Positions 8,019-20,880 are shown, counted from the stretch's first letter. The stretch: DNA of 33,681 bases from DSYF01 sp041181065 (GCA_041181065.1 JBEGQI010000245.1:1-33681); one strand, 5' to 3'. Notes: generated by a model not told the origin, from the sequence alone. Numbers and translations are program-made.

Positions 8019-9500
8019 ATGAATGCCCCGACGAATCCCGAGGGCGGCGTGTCGCGCCGCGAATTCATCTCCACCACTGCTGTTGCTGGCGCAGGACTGT
8101 TGGTCGGCGGCGCGGCCCTGGCTTCGGACTTGGACGTGACATTGGTCAATCGCCGCAAACGCTATGCGCTCGTCGGTGTCGGCTCGCGTTCCCAGATGTA
8201 TCGCGATGCCGTCTTGAAGACGTATGCCGATCATTGCCAGATGGTCGGTTTTTGCGATGTGAATGAAGGGCGCCTCAAACTCGCTCAACGCAAGGCGCGC
8301 GAAGCTAACGGCGCAGACGTGCCGATCTATCTGGCGGATGATTTCGACCGGATGATCCGCGAGACGAAGCCGGAGATCGTCATCGTCACGACCAAGGACG
8401 CCACGCATGACCACTACATCATCCGGGCGATGGAGCTGGGTTGCGATGTGATGACCGAGAAGCCAATGACGACGGACGAGAAGAAATGTCGCGCCATCCT
8501 CAAAGCCAAGCACCGCACGGGCCGAAAGATCATCGTCACGTTCAACTACCGTTACTCGCCGCCGCGCACGCAGGTGAAGGATCTGTTGATGAGCGGCGTC
8601 ATTGGCGATGTGCTGTCGGTGGATTTCCATTGGATGCTCGATACGTTCCATGGCGCGGACTATTTCCGCCGGTGGCATTCGAACAAGGTTAACTCCGGCG
8701 GCCTGATGGTCCACAAGGCGACGCATCATTTCGATCTCGTGAATTGGTGGCTCTCCGCCGTGCCGGTCACCGTGCAGGCGAACGGCAAGCGCGAGTTCTA
8801 CACGCCGCAGATGGCTAAGCGCCTCGGCTTGCAAAGCCATTACGAGCGTTGCCACACCTGTCCTGAAGGCGACAAATGCACGTTCCGCCTCAACCTCGCC
8901 GGCAACGCCAAGCTGAAGGAGCTTTACCTCGACAATGAAAAGTTCGACGGCTATTTCCGCGACCGTTGTGTGTTCCGGCCCGACATCGACATCGAGGACA
9001 CGATGAATGTGGTCGTGAAATACGACACGGGTGTCACGATGAGCTACTCACTGAATGCGTTCAATGCGTGGGAAGGTTACGCCATTTGTTTCAACGGCAC
9101 GAAAGGCCGGCTGGAACACGTCAGTCAGGAAAAAGTTTCCGTGAACGGCGATGGTTCTGTGCCCGGCGCACTGAAGTCTGACGGAACCTACATTCGCATC
9201 TATCCGATGCGTGCGGCGGCATACTCCGTTCCGGTCTGGAGCGGCGAGGGCGCCCACGGCGGCGGCGATGCGGTGATGCTGGATGACCTCTTTCTGCCGA
9301 CGAAGCCGGTGGACAAATATCAACGGGCCGCTGACGAACGCGGTGGTGCTGCGTCCATTCTCACTGGCATCGCGGCGAATCACGCGTTCCGTTCCGGTGA
9401 TACGATCCGGATCGCGGACTTGGTTTCCGGCCTTGGTCATCCGGATTATCCGGCCATGCCGAATCATACCGATCCCGTGCCCATGCCGCCCAAAAGTTGA
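8019..9500 (+). CDS. Gfo/Idh/MocA family oxidoreductase with Tat signal
   Basis: The protein is 493 residues. A twin-arginine signal (SRREFISTT, then a hydrophobic stretch to about residue 36) precedes a Rossmann domain with the nucleotide loop ALVGVGSRS and the family EKPMTTDE segment, whose lysine is the usual catalytic residue. The C-terminal part has a CxxCxxxxxC cluster (ERCHTCPEGDKC) plus another Cys in DRCVF, seen in exported members of this family and possibly binding a metal. Likely substrates are sugars or polyols with NAD(P), or a glycosidase activity like family GH109; the sequence does not decide between them. It stands alone between a lipoprotein gene and a two-component system. 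Confidence 0.88.
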   Translation: MNAPTNPEGGVSRREFISTTAVAGAGLLVGGAALASDLDVTLVNRRKRYALVGVGSRSQMYRDAVLKTYADHCQMVGFCDVNEGRLKLAQRKAREANGADVPIYLADDFDRMIRETKPEIVIVTTKDATHDHYIIRAMELGCDVMTEKPMTTDEKKCRAILKAKHRTGRKIIVTFNYRYSPPRTQVKDLLMSGVIGDVLSVDFHWMLDTFHGADYFRRWHSNKVNSGGLMVHKATHHFDLVNWWLSAVPVTVQANGKREFYTPQMAKRLGLQSHYERCHTCPEGDKCTFRLNLAGNAKLKELYLDNEKFDGYFRDRCVFRPDIDIEDTMNVVVKYDTGVTMSYSLNAFNAWEGYAICFNGTKGRLEHVSQEKVSVNGDGSVPGALKSDGTYIRIYPMRAAAYSVPVWSGEGAHGGGDAVMLDDLFLPTKPVDKYQRAADERGGAASILTGIAANHAFRSGDTIRIADLVSGLGHPDYPAMPNHTDPVPMPPKS

Positions 9501-9590
9501 GGTTGTAGAGTCCACGAGAGTGCCCGCCGGTGTGCATGAGAATTTGTTCAGAAGCTTGAGTGCCGGCGGCTGACGTGCGATTAGTGGCGC

Positions 9591-10262
9591 ATGAAAGTCC
9601 TGGTGGTGGAAGACGACCGCAAGACAGCGGAGTTGATTCGGGAGGCTTTGGTCGCCGAGCATTGCACCGTCAGCACGATCGGTGACGGCAAGGCGGCCTT
9701 GGAGGCGCTGGCCCCAGGCAGTTTCGACGCCGTGGTGCTCGACGTGATGTTGCCGGGCTGCGACGGCCTTGCCGTCGTGCGGCAGATGCGCGCGCGCGGC
9801 GACAAGACTCCGGTGCTCATGCTTTCTGCGCGCGGTCAAGTGAATGAACGGGTGGAGGGATTGAATGCTGGCGCAGACGATTATCTTCCCAAGCCCTACG
9901 CCCAACAGGAATTGATCGCGCGGGTCCGTGCCTTACAACGGCGCGGCAGCGAGTCGCGTGAACTCGTTCTCCGCATCGCGGATTTGTCCCTCGATACGAC
10001 CACGCGTGTCGCCCGCCGCGGCGCCCGCAAGATTGAGCTCACGAACCGTGAGTTCCGTCTGTTGGAATATCTCATGCGTTCCGCCGGGCAGATTTGCGGT
10101 CGCATGATGATCATCGAAAAGGTCTGGGAATATAACTTCGATCCCGGCACGAACGTGGTGGATGTTTACATCCGCAAGTTGCGCGAGAAGCTGGAGGAAC
10201 CCGGCGAATCCAAGCTGCTGCACAGCGTCCGGGGTGCCGGTTACATGATCAAGTCGTCATGA
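9591..10262 (+). CDS. OmpR/PhoB-family response regulator
   Basis: The protein is 223 residues. The receiver domain (residues 1-115) has the acidic pocket E7/D8/D9, phosphoacceptor Asp51, Ser79 and Lys101. A winged-helix DNA-binding domain follows (residues 125-220), with the typical LTNREFRLLEYLM and GTNVVDVYIRKLREKL segments. It overlaps the kinase gene by four bases (ATGA), so the pair is translationally coupled. It resembles CusR/QseB-type regulators, which often control efflux or envelope genes. The RND unit begins about 100 bp after the kinase, but that unit has its own operator-like promoter, so control by this regulator is not shown. Confidence 0.93.
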   Translation: MKVLVVEDDRKTAELIREALVAEHCTVSTIGDGKAALEALAPGSFDAVVLDVMLPGCDGLAVVRQMRARGDKTPVLMLSARGQVNERVEGLNAGADDYLPKPYAQQELIARVRALQRRGSESRELVLRIADLSLDTTTRVARRGARKIELTNREFRLLEYLMRSAGQICGRMMIIEKVWEYNFDPGTNVVDVYIRKLREKLEEPGESKLLHSVRGAGYMIKSS

Positions 10263-11347
10263 CCACGCTGCGCAGCCGGCTGGCGTTCCGTCACGGCCTG
10301 ATGGTGCTGGCCTGCGCCGCCCTTATGGCGTGGCTCATGTATTTTGAGCTCGTCCAAAAGCCGCCGTTGGTCCGGGAGTCCGCCGAGGCGCCGGTGGCCG
10401 GCGGCGACATCGCTCAATGGTTCGAGGTCGGCATCTTCATCGGCATCCCGTTTCTTTTCCTGCTGAGCTGGTGGATGGTCCGCAAAGCGCTGCGTCCGCT
10501 CGAAGAACTCGCGGAAGGCGTCGGCCGGTTCAACGCCCAGACGCTGGGCCAGCGCCTGCCACGCACCAACCGGCACGACGAAGTGGATCGCATGGCGGCC
10601 TCATTCAACAGCATGGCCGCGCGGTTGGAGCAATCGTTTCAACAGATACGAGAATTCACCTTGCACGCATCGCACGAATTGAAGACGCCGTTGACGGTGA
10701 TGCGTTCACAGTTGGAAACCACTCTGGCCAAGGATGGTTCCATCACCGAATCACAGCGCGCTGCGTTGGAGAATTTGCACGAGGAAGTCATCCGGCTCGG
10801 AAAAATCGTGGATGGCCTCACGCTGTTGACGAAGGCGGACGCCGGCATGGTGGCTTTGGAGCGCAAGCCCGTGCGCTTGGATGAGCTGGTGCAGGAGGCT
10901 TCCGAGGATGCTGAGGTGCTCGCGCAGCCGGATGCCATCCGTGTCAAACTCAGCCGGTGCAATTCCGCTAGCATCATCGGCGACCGCGACCGCTTGCGGC
11001 AGGTGTTGTTGAACCTGGTGGACAACGCCATCAAATACAATGACCGCGGCGGTTGGGTCGAAATATCCCTGCAACGGGATGGCGACTTTGCCGAGCTTGT
11101 CGTCACTAACACGGGGAAGGGAATCGCCCCTGATCTGCTCGGTCGCGTCTTTGAGCGGTTTGCCCGCGGCGAAGAGGCGCAGGGCAAGGCCATGGAAGGC
11201 TGCGGCCTCGGACTAACGATTGCGAAATGGATCGTAGAGGCGCACAATGGTTTCATCCGCATCGCCTCTGAACCCGGCAAGACCACCAGCGTGGCCGTGC
11301 GGCTGCCGATCGCGAACCCGACCGAGCTCAACGGCCATTCGCCTTGA
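10259..11347 (+). CDS. Sensor histidine kinase (HAMP, HisKA, HATPase_c)
   Basis: The protein is 362 residues. Two membrane segments (about residues 12-30 and 53-75) enclose a periplasmic loop of only about 20 residues. They are followed by a HAMP linker, the dimerisation box ASHELKTPL with phosphorylated His139, an N box NLVDNAIKYN near residue 255 and a glycine box GCGLGLTIAKWIV near 315. The very short sensor loop argues for sensing in the membrane or through a partner rather than by a folded periplasmic domain. It is coupled to the response regulator by an ATGA overlap. The architecture resembles CusS-like kinases; the ligand cannot be deduced. Confidence 0.92.
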   Translation: MTTLRSRLAFRHGLMVLACAALMAWLMYFELVQKPPLVRESAEAPVAGGDIAQWFEVGIFIGIPFLFLLSWWMVRKALRPLEELAEGVGRFNAQTLGQRLPRTNRHDEVDRMAASFNSMAARLEQSFQQIREFTLHASHELKTPLTVMRSQLETTLAKDGSITESQRAALENLHEEVIRLGKIVDGLTLLTKADAGMVALERKPVRLDELVQEASEDAEVLAQPDAIRVKLSRCNSASIIGDRDRLRQVLLNLVDNAIKYNDRGGWVEISLQRDGDFAELVVTNTGKGIAPDLLGRVFERFARGEEAQGKAMEGCGLGLTIAKWIVEAHNGFIRIASEPGKTTSVAVRLPIANPTELNGHSP

Positions 11348-11374
11348 GGACGGGAATGGAGCTTGCGGGAAGGC

Positions 11375-11402
11375 TTGACGAATTACTGAATACGCATATA
11401 GT
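11375..11402 (+). promoter_or_regulatory. Sigma70-type promoter overlapped by an ArsR-type operator
   Basis: TTGACG at 11375-11380 and TATAGT at 11397-11402 are separated by 16 bp and make a good housekeeping promoter about 50 bp before the DUF2892 gene. The spacer and -10 region hold the 20-bp sequence at 11383-11402 (core AATACGCATAT). It matches 16 of 20 positions of the sequence just upstream of the arsR-type gene at 16385-16404. A repressor bound here would block the -10 box, which fits ArsR-family control of the efflux unit. Binding is inferred from the shared sequence and not known. Confidence 0.65.
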
Positions 11403-11452
11403 GGTTTTAGTTGCGGTGGCTCTCAGAAGCCGTCGTAAGCTCGTAACTTATT

Positions 11453-11674
11453 ATGAAACTACAACTCATCATCCGCCGGTTCGCCGGGTCATTCATCCTC
11501 ATCAGCCTCGTGCTGGCCCACTATCACAGCCAGAACTGGCTCTGGTTCACCGCGTTTGTCGGCTTCAACCTGTTGCAATCCTCTTTCACCAACTTCTGCC
11601 CGCTGGAGATCGTGCTGAAGAAGCTCGGCGTGGGCGGCAGTTGCTGTGCGGATGATAAGCCCGCGGTGCAGTGA
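11453..11674 (+). CDS. DUF2892 (YgaP-type) small membrane protein
   Basis: A 73-residue protein with two hydrophobic segments and the signature NLLQSSFTNFCPLEIVLKKL of the DUF2892/YgaP transmembrane domain, ending with a Cys-Cys pair (GSCCADD). Elsewhere this domain is fused to rhodanese or sits in operons with ArsR-type regulators and efflux or sulfur-handling genes. Here it is the first gene after the operator-bearing promoter and is followed 21 bp later by the RND adaptor. ATG 11453 gives the complete domain. Its molecular role is unknown; the conserved Cys of FCPLE and the C-terminal pair suggest thiol or metal chemistry, which is only inference. Confidence 0.8.
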   Translation: MKLQLIIRRFAGSFILISLVLAHYHSQNWLWFTAFVGFNLLQSSFTNFCPLEIVLKKLGVGGSCCADDKPAVQ

Positions 11675-11695
11675 CGCGTGTCTCACCAATCAAAC

Positions 11696-12711
11696 ATGAC
11701 AAAACTGGGAGCCATCGCCGTCGCCGCTGTCTTCATGCTGTCGGGCTGTCACAGGTTGCCAGAAGCAAAATTGGCGCCTGAACTGCCCGCTGCGAAGGTC
11801 AGCGTGCAAACCATTGAGAGCCGCAAGCGCATCGCCACGGAAGAGGTAGTTGGCACAGTGCGCGCGAAGTTGCGGGCTGTCATCGAAGCCAAGGTGAGCG
11901 GCAAAGTGGAACAGATGCTCGTGGTTCCCGGGCAAAGGGTGAAAGCGGGCGAACTGCTCGCTGGGATTGATGCGCTCGAAGTTCGGGCCAGGTATGATCA
12001 AGCTGTCGCGGTGCGTCAGCAAGCTGATGCGGACCTTAAGCGCCTCGCCTCACTATTCGAACAAAAGATTCTGTCCCAAGCCGAATACGACGGCGCACAA
12101 GCCAAGGCTCGCGTCGCGACCGCCGCTGTCGCCGAGGCTGAAACGATGCTCGGCTACACCAAGGTCGTGGCGCCGTTCGCGGGCACCATCACCCGGAAGA
12201 ACGCCGATGTCGGCGATTTGGCGTCGCCCGGAAAATCGTTGCTGGAGATGGAAGATTCGCGCGCGCTCCGGCTTGAGGCGGACGTTCCCGAGGCGGTGGT
12301 CGGTAAAGTCTCGTTGAATGACAAATTGACCGTGCGCATCTCGGCGCTGGAGTCGGAACTGGAAGGCGTCGTAAGCGAGATTTCTCCGGCCGCCGATCCC
12401 GGCAGCCGCACGTTTCTCGTGAAGCTGGACTTGCCCGATGTCGCGGGTTTGCGCGCCGGACAGTTCGGCCGCGTGGCGATGCCGGTGGGCGAAACCTCCG
12501 CGCTGCGAGTGCCCGCATCCGCCGTGGTCCAGCGCGGACAGATGGAAATTGTGTTCGTGGTCAGCGGCGGCAAGGCGCAGCTTCGCCTCATCAAAACCGG
12601 CAAGCGCATCGGTGACGAGGTGGAATTGGTTTCGGGGATAAGCGCGGGGGAGAAAGTCGTAGTCGAAGGCGCAACCGGTCTGGCAGATGGACAACCCCTG
12701 ACCCTTGAGCC

Positions 12712-12715
<4 letters not shown>
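11696..12715 (+). CDS. RND efflux periplasmic adaptor (HlyD/MFP family), lipoprotein
   Basis: The protein is 339 residues. The signal peptide ends in FMLSGC (lipidated Cys18), so the adaptor is anchored by lipid. It has a split biotinyl-lipoyl-like domain (AKVSGKVEQMLVVPGQRVKAGE and APFAGTITRKNADVGDLASPG), a short alpha-helical hairpin between them (about residues 100-150), then beta-barrel and membrane-proximal domains. It bridges the inner-membrane RND pump and an outer-membrane channel; no TolC-like gene is in the window. ATG 11696 was preferred to a GTG at 11678 because it begins directly at the signal peptide. It overlaps the permease gene in an ATGA. Confidence 0.92.
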
Positions 12716-16026
<3,311 letters not shown>

Positions 16027-16038
16027 CGGCCCAGCGCC

Positions 16039-16383
16039 TCAAATCTCCGGATGGAAAACGGCCACGGCCTTCTTGAGGTCGCGCTGCATCTTCGTGCAGA
16101 CCAGATTGCAGAGGGAGAAGATCATCGGGTCGGCGATCTCGTAGCGGATGATGATGCCATCGCGCTCGCGCTTCACGAGATGATGCGTGTGCAACACAGC
16201 GAGGTGCTTCGACACGTTGGCCTGCTTCATCTCGGTGGCCTCGACCAATTCTGTCACGCTCAACGGCCCGTCATGCAGCGCCTGCAACAGCAGCAGCCGG
16301 CTGGGTTCGGACAAGACCGCGAACAATCGTGATACGGCCGTCATCTGCTCCGCCGAAAGCTTTGGCTTCTTTGCGTTTGACAT
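16039..16383 (-). CDS. ArsR/SmtB-family transcriptional regulator
   Basis: A 114-residue winged-helix repressor. The ArsR core includes LFAVLSEPSRLLLLQAL, the recognition helix region MKQANVSKHLAVLH (about residues 52-65) and the wing KRERDGIIIRYEI. The canonical metal motif ELCVCDLC of ArsR is absent; instead there is a C-terminal C92-x3-C96 pair (LCNLVC), which could sense thiol-reactive species or metals. ATG at 16383 was chosen; an ATG 21 bp further upstream (16404) would translate through the operator-like palindrome. The gene converges on the RND permease gene (12 bp gap) and probably represses that unit and itself. Confidence 0.9.
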   Translation of the reverse strand: MSNAKKPKLSAEQMTAVSRLFAVLSEPSRLLLLQALHDGPLSVTELVEATEMKQANVSKHLAVLHTHHLVKRERDGIIIRYEIADPMIFSLCNLVCTKMQRDLKKAVAVFHPEI

Positions 16384-16384
16384 A

Positions 16385-16412
16385 TTACTAAATGCGCATA
16401 TCATCGTATGCG
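16385..16412 (-). promoter_or_regulatory. ArsR-type operator in front of arsR
   Basis: On the plus strand, 16385-16404 matches 16 of 20 positions of 11383-11402 in front of the efflux unit (shared pieces TTACT, AAT and CGCATAT). It contains the palindrome ATGCGCAT and an inverted pair, CGCATA at 16395-16400 and TATGCG at 16407-16412. It lies two bases upstream of the arsR start, suiting autoregulation. Because the multihaem gene starts about 80 bp away on the other strand, it could also affect that gene. Confidence 0.6.
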
Positions 16413-16489
16413 AAATCTATATCCGGAATCGGTCCAGCGCTAATTGTAATTGTTCCGCCCCGCCGAATCCAACCCAAACCTCCCTCGTT

Positions 16490-18864
16490 ATGCGGAAATT
16501 CATCGCTTTGTTCACCGGCGGGTTGCTCTGCGTCAGCGCCTTGCTGGCGCCGGCGGCGACCAATTACACCTTGGTCGGCTGGAACAACCTCGGGATGCAC
16601 TGCATGGACAGCGACTATTCCGTGTTCTCCATCCTGCCGCCTTACAACACCATCAATGCGCAGTTGATCCGGGGTATCAGCGGATCCAACGCGTCGATCG
16701 CCATCCTGTCCGACGGCATCGGCATCACCTTCATCAGTCGGTGGCCGATCCTTCCGGCTCGATCAACACGACGTCCGCGGGCAAGGGAAACTTCTACGAT
16801 CACATGGGCTCGATCATCGGCGCGACGTTGCCGGTGGATTGGGGCCTGCCGGTGCCGAACCTCATCTACAAGATGCCCGGCACGAACAATGTGCCGCAGC
16901 CGATGACGGTGGAATCCAACTTCAACTGGTTCGTCGCGTATGGCATCCCGATCTTCCCAACCGACGACGCGGGTAAGGCAAACCAATACCCGATGATGCG
17001 CCTCGTCGCGACGAACACTTCGGGTCAGGTGCTCGCGACGAGCGACATCGTTCTCCCGGTTTCGGATGAGATGAATTGCCGGCTTTGTCACATCTCCGGC
17101 TCCGGCCCTGCGGCTCAGCCAGTGGGCGGTTGGGTTAATGACGCGAACCCCGGACGCGACTACCGGCTGAACATCCTGCGCTTGCACGATGAACGCCAGT
17201 GGGCGAGTCACGCTTCGTTGTATTCCGCCGCCCTCGCTTCGAACGCATTCAATCCAGCGGGCTTGTTCGCGACCGTGGTTGTGGACAAGAAACCGTTCAT
17301 CTGCGCCAAGTGCCACGTCTCCGAAGCGCTGCCGTTCCCGCCATTTCCGGGCATTTCTCCATTGACCACAGCCATCCACAGCAAGCACGCCTCCGTGATC
17401 GATCCGCGCAACGGCCTGACGCTCGACTCCGAAAATAACCGCACCGGTTGCTACTCCTGTCATCCTGGCTCGGTTACGCGCTGTTTGCGTGGTGCGATGG
17501 GCAAGGCGGTCAACCCGGCCGACGGTTCGATGTCGATGCAATGCCAGAGCTGTCACGGCAACATGAGCACCGTGGGTGACGCCGCCCGAACTGGTTGGTT
17601 CATGGAACCCAACTGCCAGGCGTGCCACACGGGCAATGCCGTCAACAACAGCGGGCAGATCCGTTACACCTCTGCCTTCCTTACCAACAACGTGCTTCGC
17701 CAGCCGGGCATCAACACCACAGGCACGAATCAGTTCGGCACACCTCCGAACACGCCCGTTGCGAACATCTCGCTCTATCGTTTCTCGGCGGGTCACGGTG
17801 GCGTGAAGTGTTCCGGCTGCCACGGCTCGACGCATGCCGAGTTCCCGAGCGCGTTGGCCAACGACAACATCGCCAGCCAGCAGCATCAGGGACACGTCGG
17901 CGTGCTCATCGAATGCACGACTTGCCACGGGAGCACCGTGCCTTATTCCGCGACGAACACTGGTCCACACGGTATGCATCCCGTCGGCGGAAGTTGGAAT
18001 TCGAGCCACGGCAGTTACGCCGGCAACTCCGGCAACGCCTGCAAGTCCTGCCATGGCGCCGATCTCACCGGCACGGTTCTCTCGCGCGCGCAAGCGGATC
18101 GCTCCACTTTCTCGCATAGCTTCGACAACGGCTCCGCCACGCGCACATTCTGGCGCGGCACGCAAGTCGGCTGCTTTGACTGCCACAACGGCCCCGGCGA
18201 TGGCCAACATGACCTCGTCACCACGCATTTGGCACCGACGATTTCTGCAGCTTCGGCCTCGACCACCAGCGGCAATCCCGTCGTGCTCCTGCCGATCGTG
18301 AGCGCGGGTTCATTGCGCATCGTCTCCCAACCCACCAATGGCACCGTGGCCGTGAGCAACAACACGGTGTTGATCTATTTCCCTGCGCAAGGATTCTCCG
18401 GCATTGATCGCTTCACGTATGCCGCGAACGATGGCTGGCGCGATTCCGCCCTTGCCACCGGCACGGTGACGGTCACGGCGCAATACTCGCTCGGCGACGG
18501 CATCCCCGACTGGTGGCGCGTGTTGAACTTCGGCTGCACCAATTGTCCTGAAGCGGCAGCGACGGCTGATCCCGATGGCGATGGCATGAACAACCGACAG
18601 GAATTCGCGGCAGGGACCGACCCGATGGAGAAACAGAGCCGTCTCCGTGTCTTCGCGATGAGCATCAACGACGGCAAGCCCGCCGTGAGTTTTGAATCGT
18701 TGCTCGGCCAGCACTACGGCATCGAGTATCGCGACGACCTGTTCAGCGGCAATTGGACCTCGCTCAGCAGCAATGTCTGGGGCCACACCGACACGACAAC
18801 GATCACCGACCCCAACGCAGCCGGTCGCAACGCGCGGTTCTATCGCGTGCGCGTCGTGCCGTAA
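16490..18864 (+). CDS. Exported multihaem c-type cytochrome-like protein, interrupted by one frameshift
   Basis: A signal peptide (MRKFIALFTGGLLCVSALLA) is read from ATG 16490 in one frame until about 16735. The protein then continues without loss in the other frame (VADPSGSINTTSAGKGNFYDH onward) to 18864, so one base is missing relative to an intact gene of about 791 residues. The body has nine CxxCH haem motifs: CRLCH, CAKCH, CYSCH, CQSCH, CQACH, CSGCH, CTTCH, CKSCH and CFDCH. A cadherin/Ig-like domain (FSGIDRFTYAANDG), a calcium-type DPDGDGMNNRQEF repeat and a C-terminal module ending in RFYRVRVVP follow. The likely role is electron transfer or surface redox chemistry in the periplasm or outside the cell. 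It is either a recent pseudogene or a sequencing error. Confidence 0.8.
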
Positions 18865-18886
18865 CCTTTGCGATAAACTTATTCCT

Positions 18887-20251
18887 CTAGGTGCCGTGTT
18901 TGCCGTGGTGATGGCGGCTGGCTTTTGCGAGTTGCTGCTCCCAAGCCGCTTTATGCGCCAACGGGTTGGCGTCGGTGCCCCAGAGTTTCTTTACCATCTC
19001 GCGTTGCGGCACGAACGGGCATTTGGCTTTCGGGTTGCGATGCGCGGCGTCCAGTTTCTGCAAGGCAAGTTGCGCGCCGGTCATCAACGGGGTTTTATCG
19101 ATCTTGAATTTTTCCCGCAGGATCTTTTGCGCGGCTTGCGCCGCTTCGTCCAATGCACCCCAACGCTCGGCATCCGTTGTGCCCCAGAGCGTGGGTTGGG
19201 TGTCGAGGTGGCAAAGATTCCACATCGCGATGCGGATCTGCCGCACGGACTTGAACGCGCCGCCCATGATGTCGCGGAACAAGCCTTCGATGGCGGCGTT
19301 GATGACGGAGTTCTGGAATTGCGCGTGCTGGAAGCGATGCGAGCTGCCCACCTCGGTGAAATCATTGAAACGGATCGTCAGTGAAAGTTCGCGCGCCTGG
19401 AGCTGCTCACGGCGCAACTGGCCGATGAGCCGTGTGGTTTCGCTGAGCGCGAACGTGAGTGCGGCTTCGTAGTCCGGCTCATCGTAGGGCAGGGTGGTGT
19501 TGCTGGAGATCGTGGTGCGGTCCTTCACCGTGAGCAGCAACGGCTCGTTCCACTGGCCGTTGGCGAAGAGCCATAGTTGCTGGCCCCAGATGCCGAACTT
19601 CTGCTTGAGCAGCATGGACTGCATCTTCGCCACGTCGCCGAACGTGCGGGCGCCCAGGCCGGCGAGGGCGCGCTGGCGATTCTTGGCGACGCCGGAGAGC
19701 TCGCGCACGGAACGGTCGCGGAGGAATTCCTTTTCCTCGCCAGGTTTTACTTCAAGGAAGCCAGGCTTGCCGACATCGGTGGCGAGCTTCGCCATCTTGG
19801 CGGAATTGCCGAGACCGCCGGAGACGGGCAGGCGCAACTCCTGTTGGATGCGCTGGCGTATACCGTTGACGTAATCGGCGGGCGTGGTGTTGCGCCAGAC
19901 ATGCGTCTGCATTGAGGTGAAATCCACGAAGCCCTCGTCAATCGAGACGGGCACAAGCGTGGGGGAATATTCCTCGATGATGCGGAACATGTCGTGCGAG
20001 AGGCGGCGGTATTCCTCGTAACTGGGGCGCGCGAGCACGCCGTGTGGGCAACGACTCTTCGCCTCGAAGCACGCCATGCCGGTCGAGATGCCGAACTGCT
20101 TCGCCAGCCGGTTTGCGGCGATCACGATGCCGTCGCCACGTCGTCCGCCGCCGACCCAGAGCGGTCGTCCCTGCCACTCGGGATGCAACGCGACTTCACA
20201 GCTCGCGAAGAAGCTGTCGCCGTCGAGATGCAGGATGCGGTTCGTTCTCAT
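18887..20251 (-). CDS. dinB: Y-family DNA polymerase (DinB/Pol IV-like)
   Basis: The 454-residue translesion polymerase has the first metal motif LDGDSFFASCE at residues 9-19 (Asp10, Asp12), the second SIDEGFVDF with the catalytic Asp-Glu pair, a thumb HhH region (RELSGVAKNRQRALAGLG) and a little-finger domain with RFNDFTEVG. A lysine/histidine-rich C-terminal extension of about 80 residues follows and no clear beta-clamp motif was identified. ATG 20251 was chosen; an upstream in-frame ATG at 20299 adds 16 residues that do not belong to the family. It converges with the cytochrome gene, whose stop is 22 bp away. No LexA box was recognised upstream. It is monocistronic. Confidence 0.9.
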   Translation of the reverse strand: MRTNRILHLDGDSFFASCEVALHPEWQGRPLWVGGGRRGDGIVIAANRLAKQFGISTGMACFEAKSRCPHGVLARPSYEEYRRLSHDMFRIIEEYSPTLVPVSIDEGFVDFTSMQTHVWRNTTPADYVNGIRQRIQQELRLPVSGGLGNSAKMAKLATDVGKPGFLEVKPGEEKEFLRDRSVRELSGVAKNRQRALAGLGARTFGDVAKMQSMLLKQKFGIWGQQLWLFANGQWNEPLLLTVKDRTTISSNTTLPYDEPDYEAALTFALSETTRLIGQLRREQLQARELSLTIRFNDFTEVGSSHRFQHAQFQNSVINAAIEGLFRDIMGGAFKSVRQIRIAMWNLCHLDTQPTLWGTTDAERWGALDEAAQAAQKILREKFKIDKTPLMTGAQLALQKLDAAHRNPKAKCPFVPQREMVKKLWGTDANPLAHKAAWEQQLAKASRHHHGKHGT

Positions 20252-20416
20252 GGACCACTGAGGAACGTAACCGGGCGCATCGCGTGGCCAAGGAAACAAG
20301 TTGGAAATAGTTATTCACCACGGACCGCATTTGTCCGAGGTTTGGTGCGACACTGAAAGCCGTTTAACTTGAGGTTCCGGCTTCCCGTCCGCGCGGTCGC
20401 GTCGTAGGCTGCGCGC

Positions 20417-20848
20417 ATGGATTCACTCACCAATCTGCTTTGGCATGACGGCAAGTTCCTCGGTATCGAGTGGAGCGTGTGGAAGGTGGTCGGCTGGATG
20501 GGGAACGCGGCGTTCACGGCGCGGTTCATCGTGCAGTGGCAGGCGACGGAGAAAAAGAAGAAGGTCGTGGTGCCGTCGGCATTCTGGTGGTTGAGTTTGA
20601 TTGGTTCGTGGTTGTTGCTGGCCTACTCCATTTTCTCGGCGAAGAATTCTGTCTTCATCTTCGCCAACGCCTTCAATTGGATTCCCTACATCCGCAACCT
20701 CATCATCCATCGGCGGCACAAGCAGGCGCATCTTGACTGTCCGAAGTGCAACGAGATCTGCCCGCCGAATTCAAACTACTGTTTTGCCTGCGGCGCGAAG
20801 TTGAAGCCCAACTTGCCAGATGAGTCCCTCCGGGGTGAGTTGAAATGA
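20417..20848 (+). CDS. LAB_N (lipid A biosynthesis N-terminal domain) protein fused to a zinc ribbon
   Basis: A 143-residue protein. Residues about 20-95 match the LAB_N domain, a three-helix membrane unit seen at the N-terminus of some lipid-A-disaccharide synthases (TARFIVQWQATEKKK, VPSAFWWLSLIGSW, FNWIPYIRNLIIH). The C-terminal 45 residues form a zinc ribbon with two CxxC knuckles, CPKC and CFAC (from LDCPKCNEICPPNSNYCFACG). The fusion is unusual because LAB_N occurs alone or next to glycosyltransferases. A role in lipid A or lipid-linked sugar handling follows from the domain name only. It ends just before a strong hairpin terminator. Confidence 0.82.
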   Translation: MDSLTNLLWHDGKFLGIEWSVWKVVGWMGNAAFTARFIVQWQATEKKKKVVVPSAFWWLSLIGSWLLLAYSIFSAKNSVFIFANAFNWIPYIRNLIIHRRHKQAHLDCPKCNEICPPNSNYCFACGAKLKPNLPDESLRGELK

Positions 20849-20849
20849 A

Positions 20850-20880
20850 AAAGCCCGGTCCGTCTGGCGAACCGGGCTTT
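20850..20880. terminator. Bidirectional intrinsic terminator
   Basis: The 10-bp stems AAAGCCCGGT (20850-20859) and ACCGGGCTTT (20871-20880) are perfect complements around an 11-base loop, with A-runs on one side and T-runs on the other. They lie between two convergent genes, so the hairpin can stop transcription from both directions. Confidence 0.88.

Noticed and set aside
20321..20337. Inverted repeat CGGAC-N7-GTCCG between the polymerase and LAB_N genes as an SOS or other operator
   Set aside because: It does not fit a known LexA box, has 5-bp arms and has no second copy in the window.
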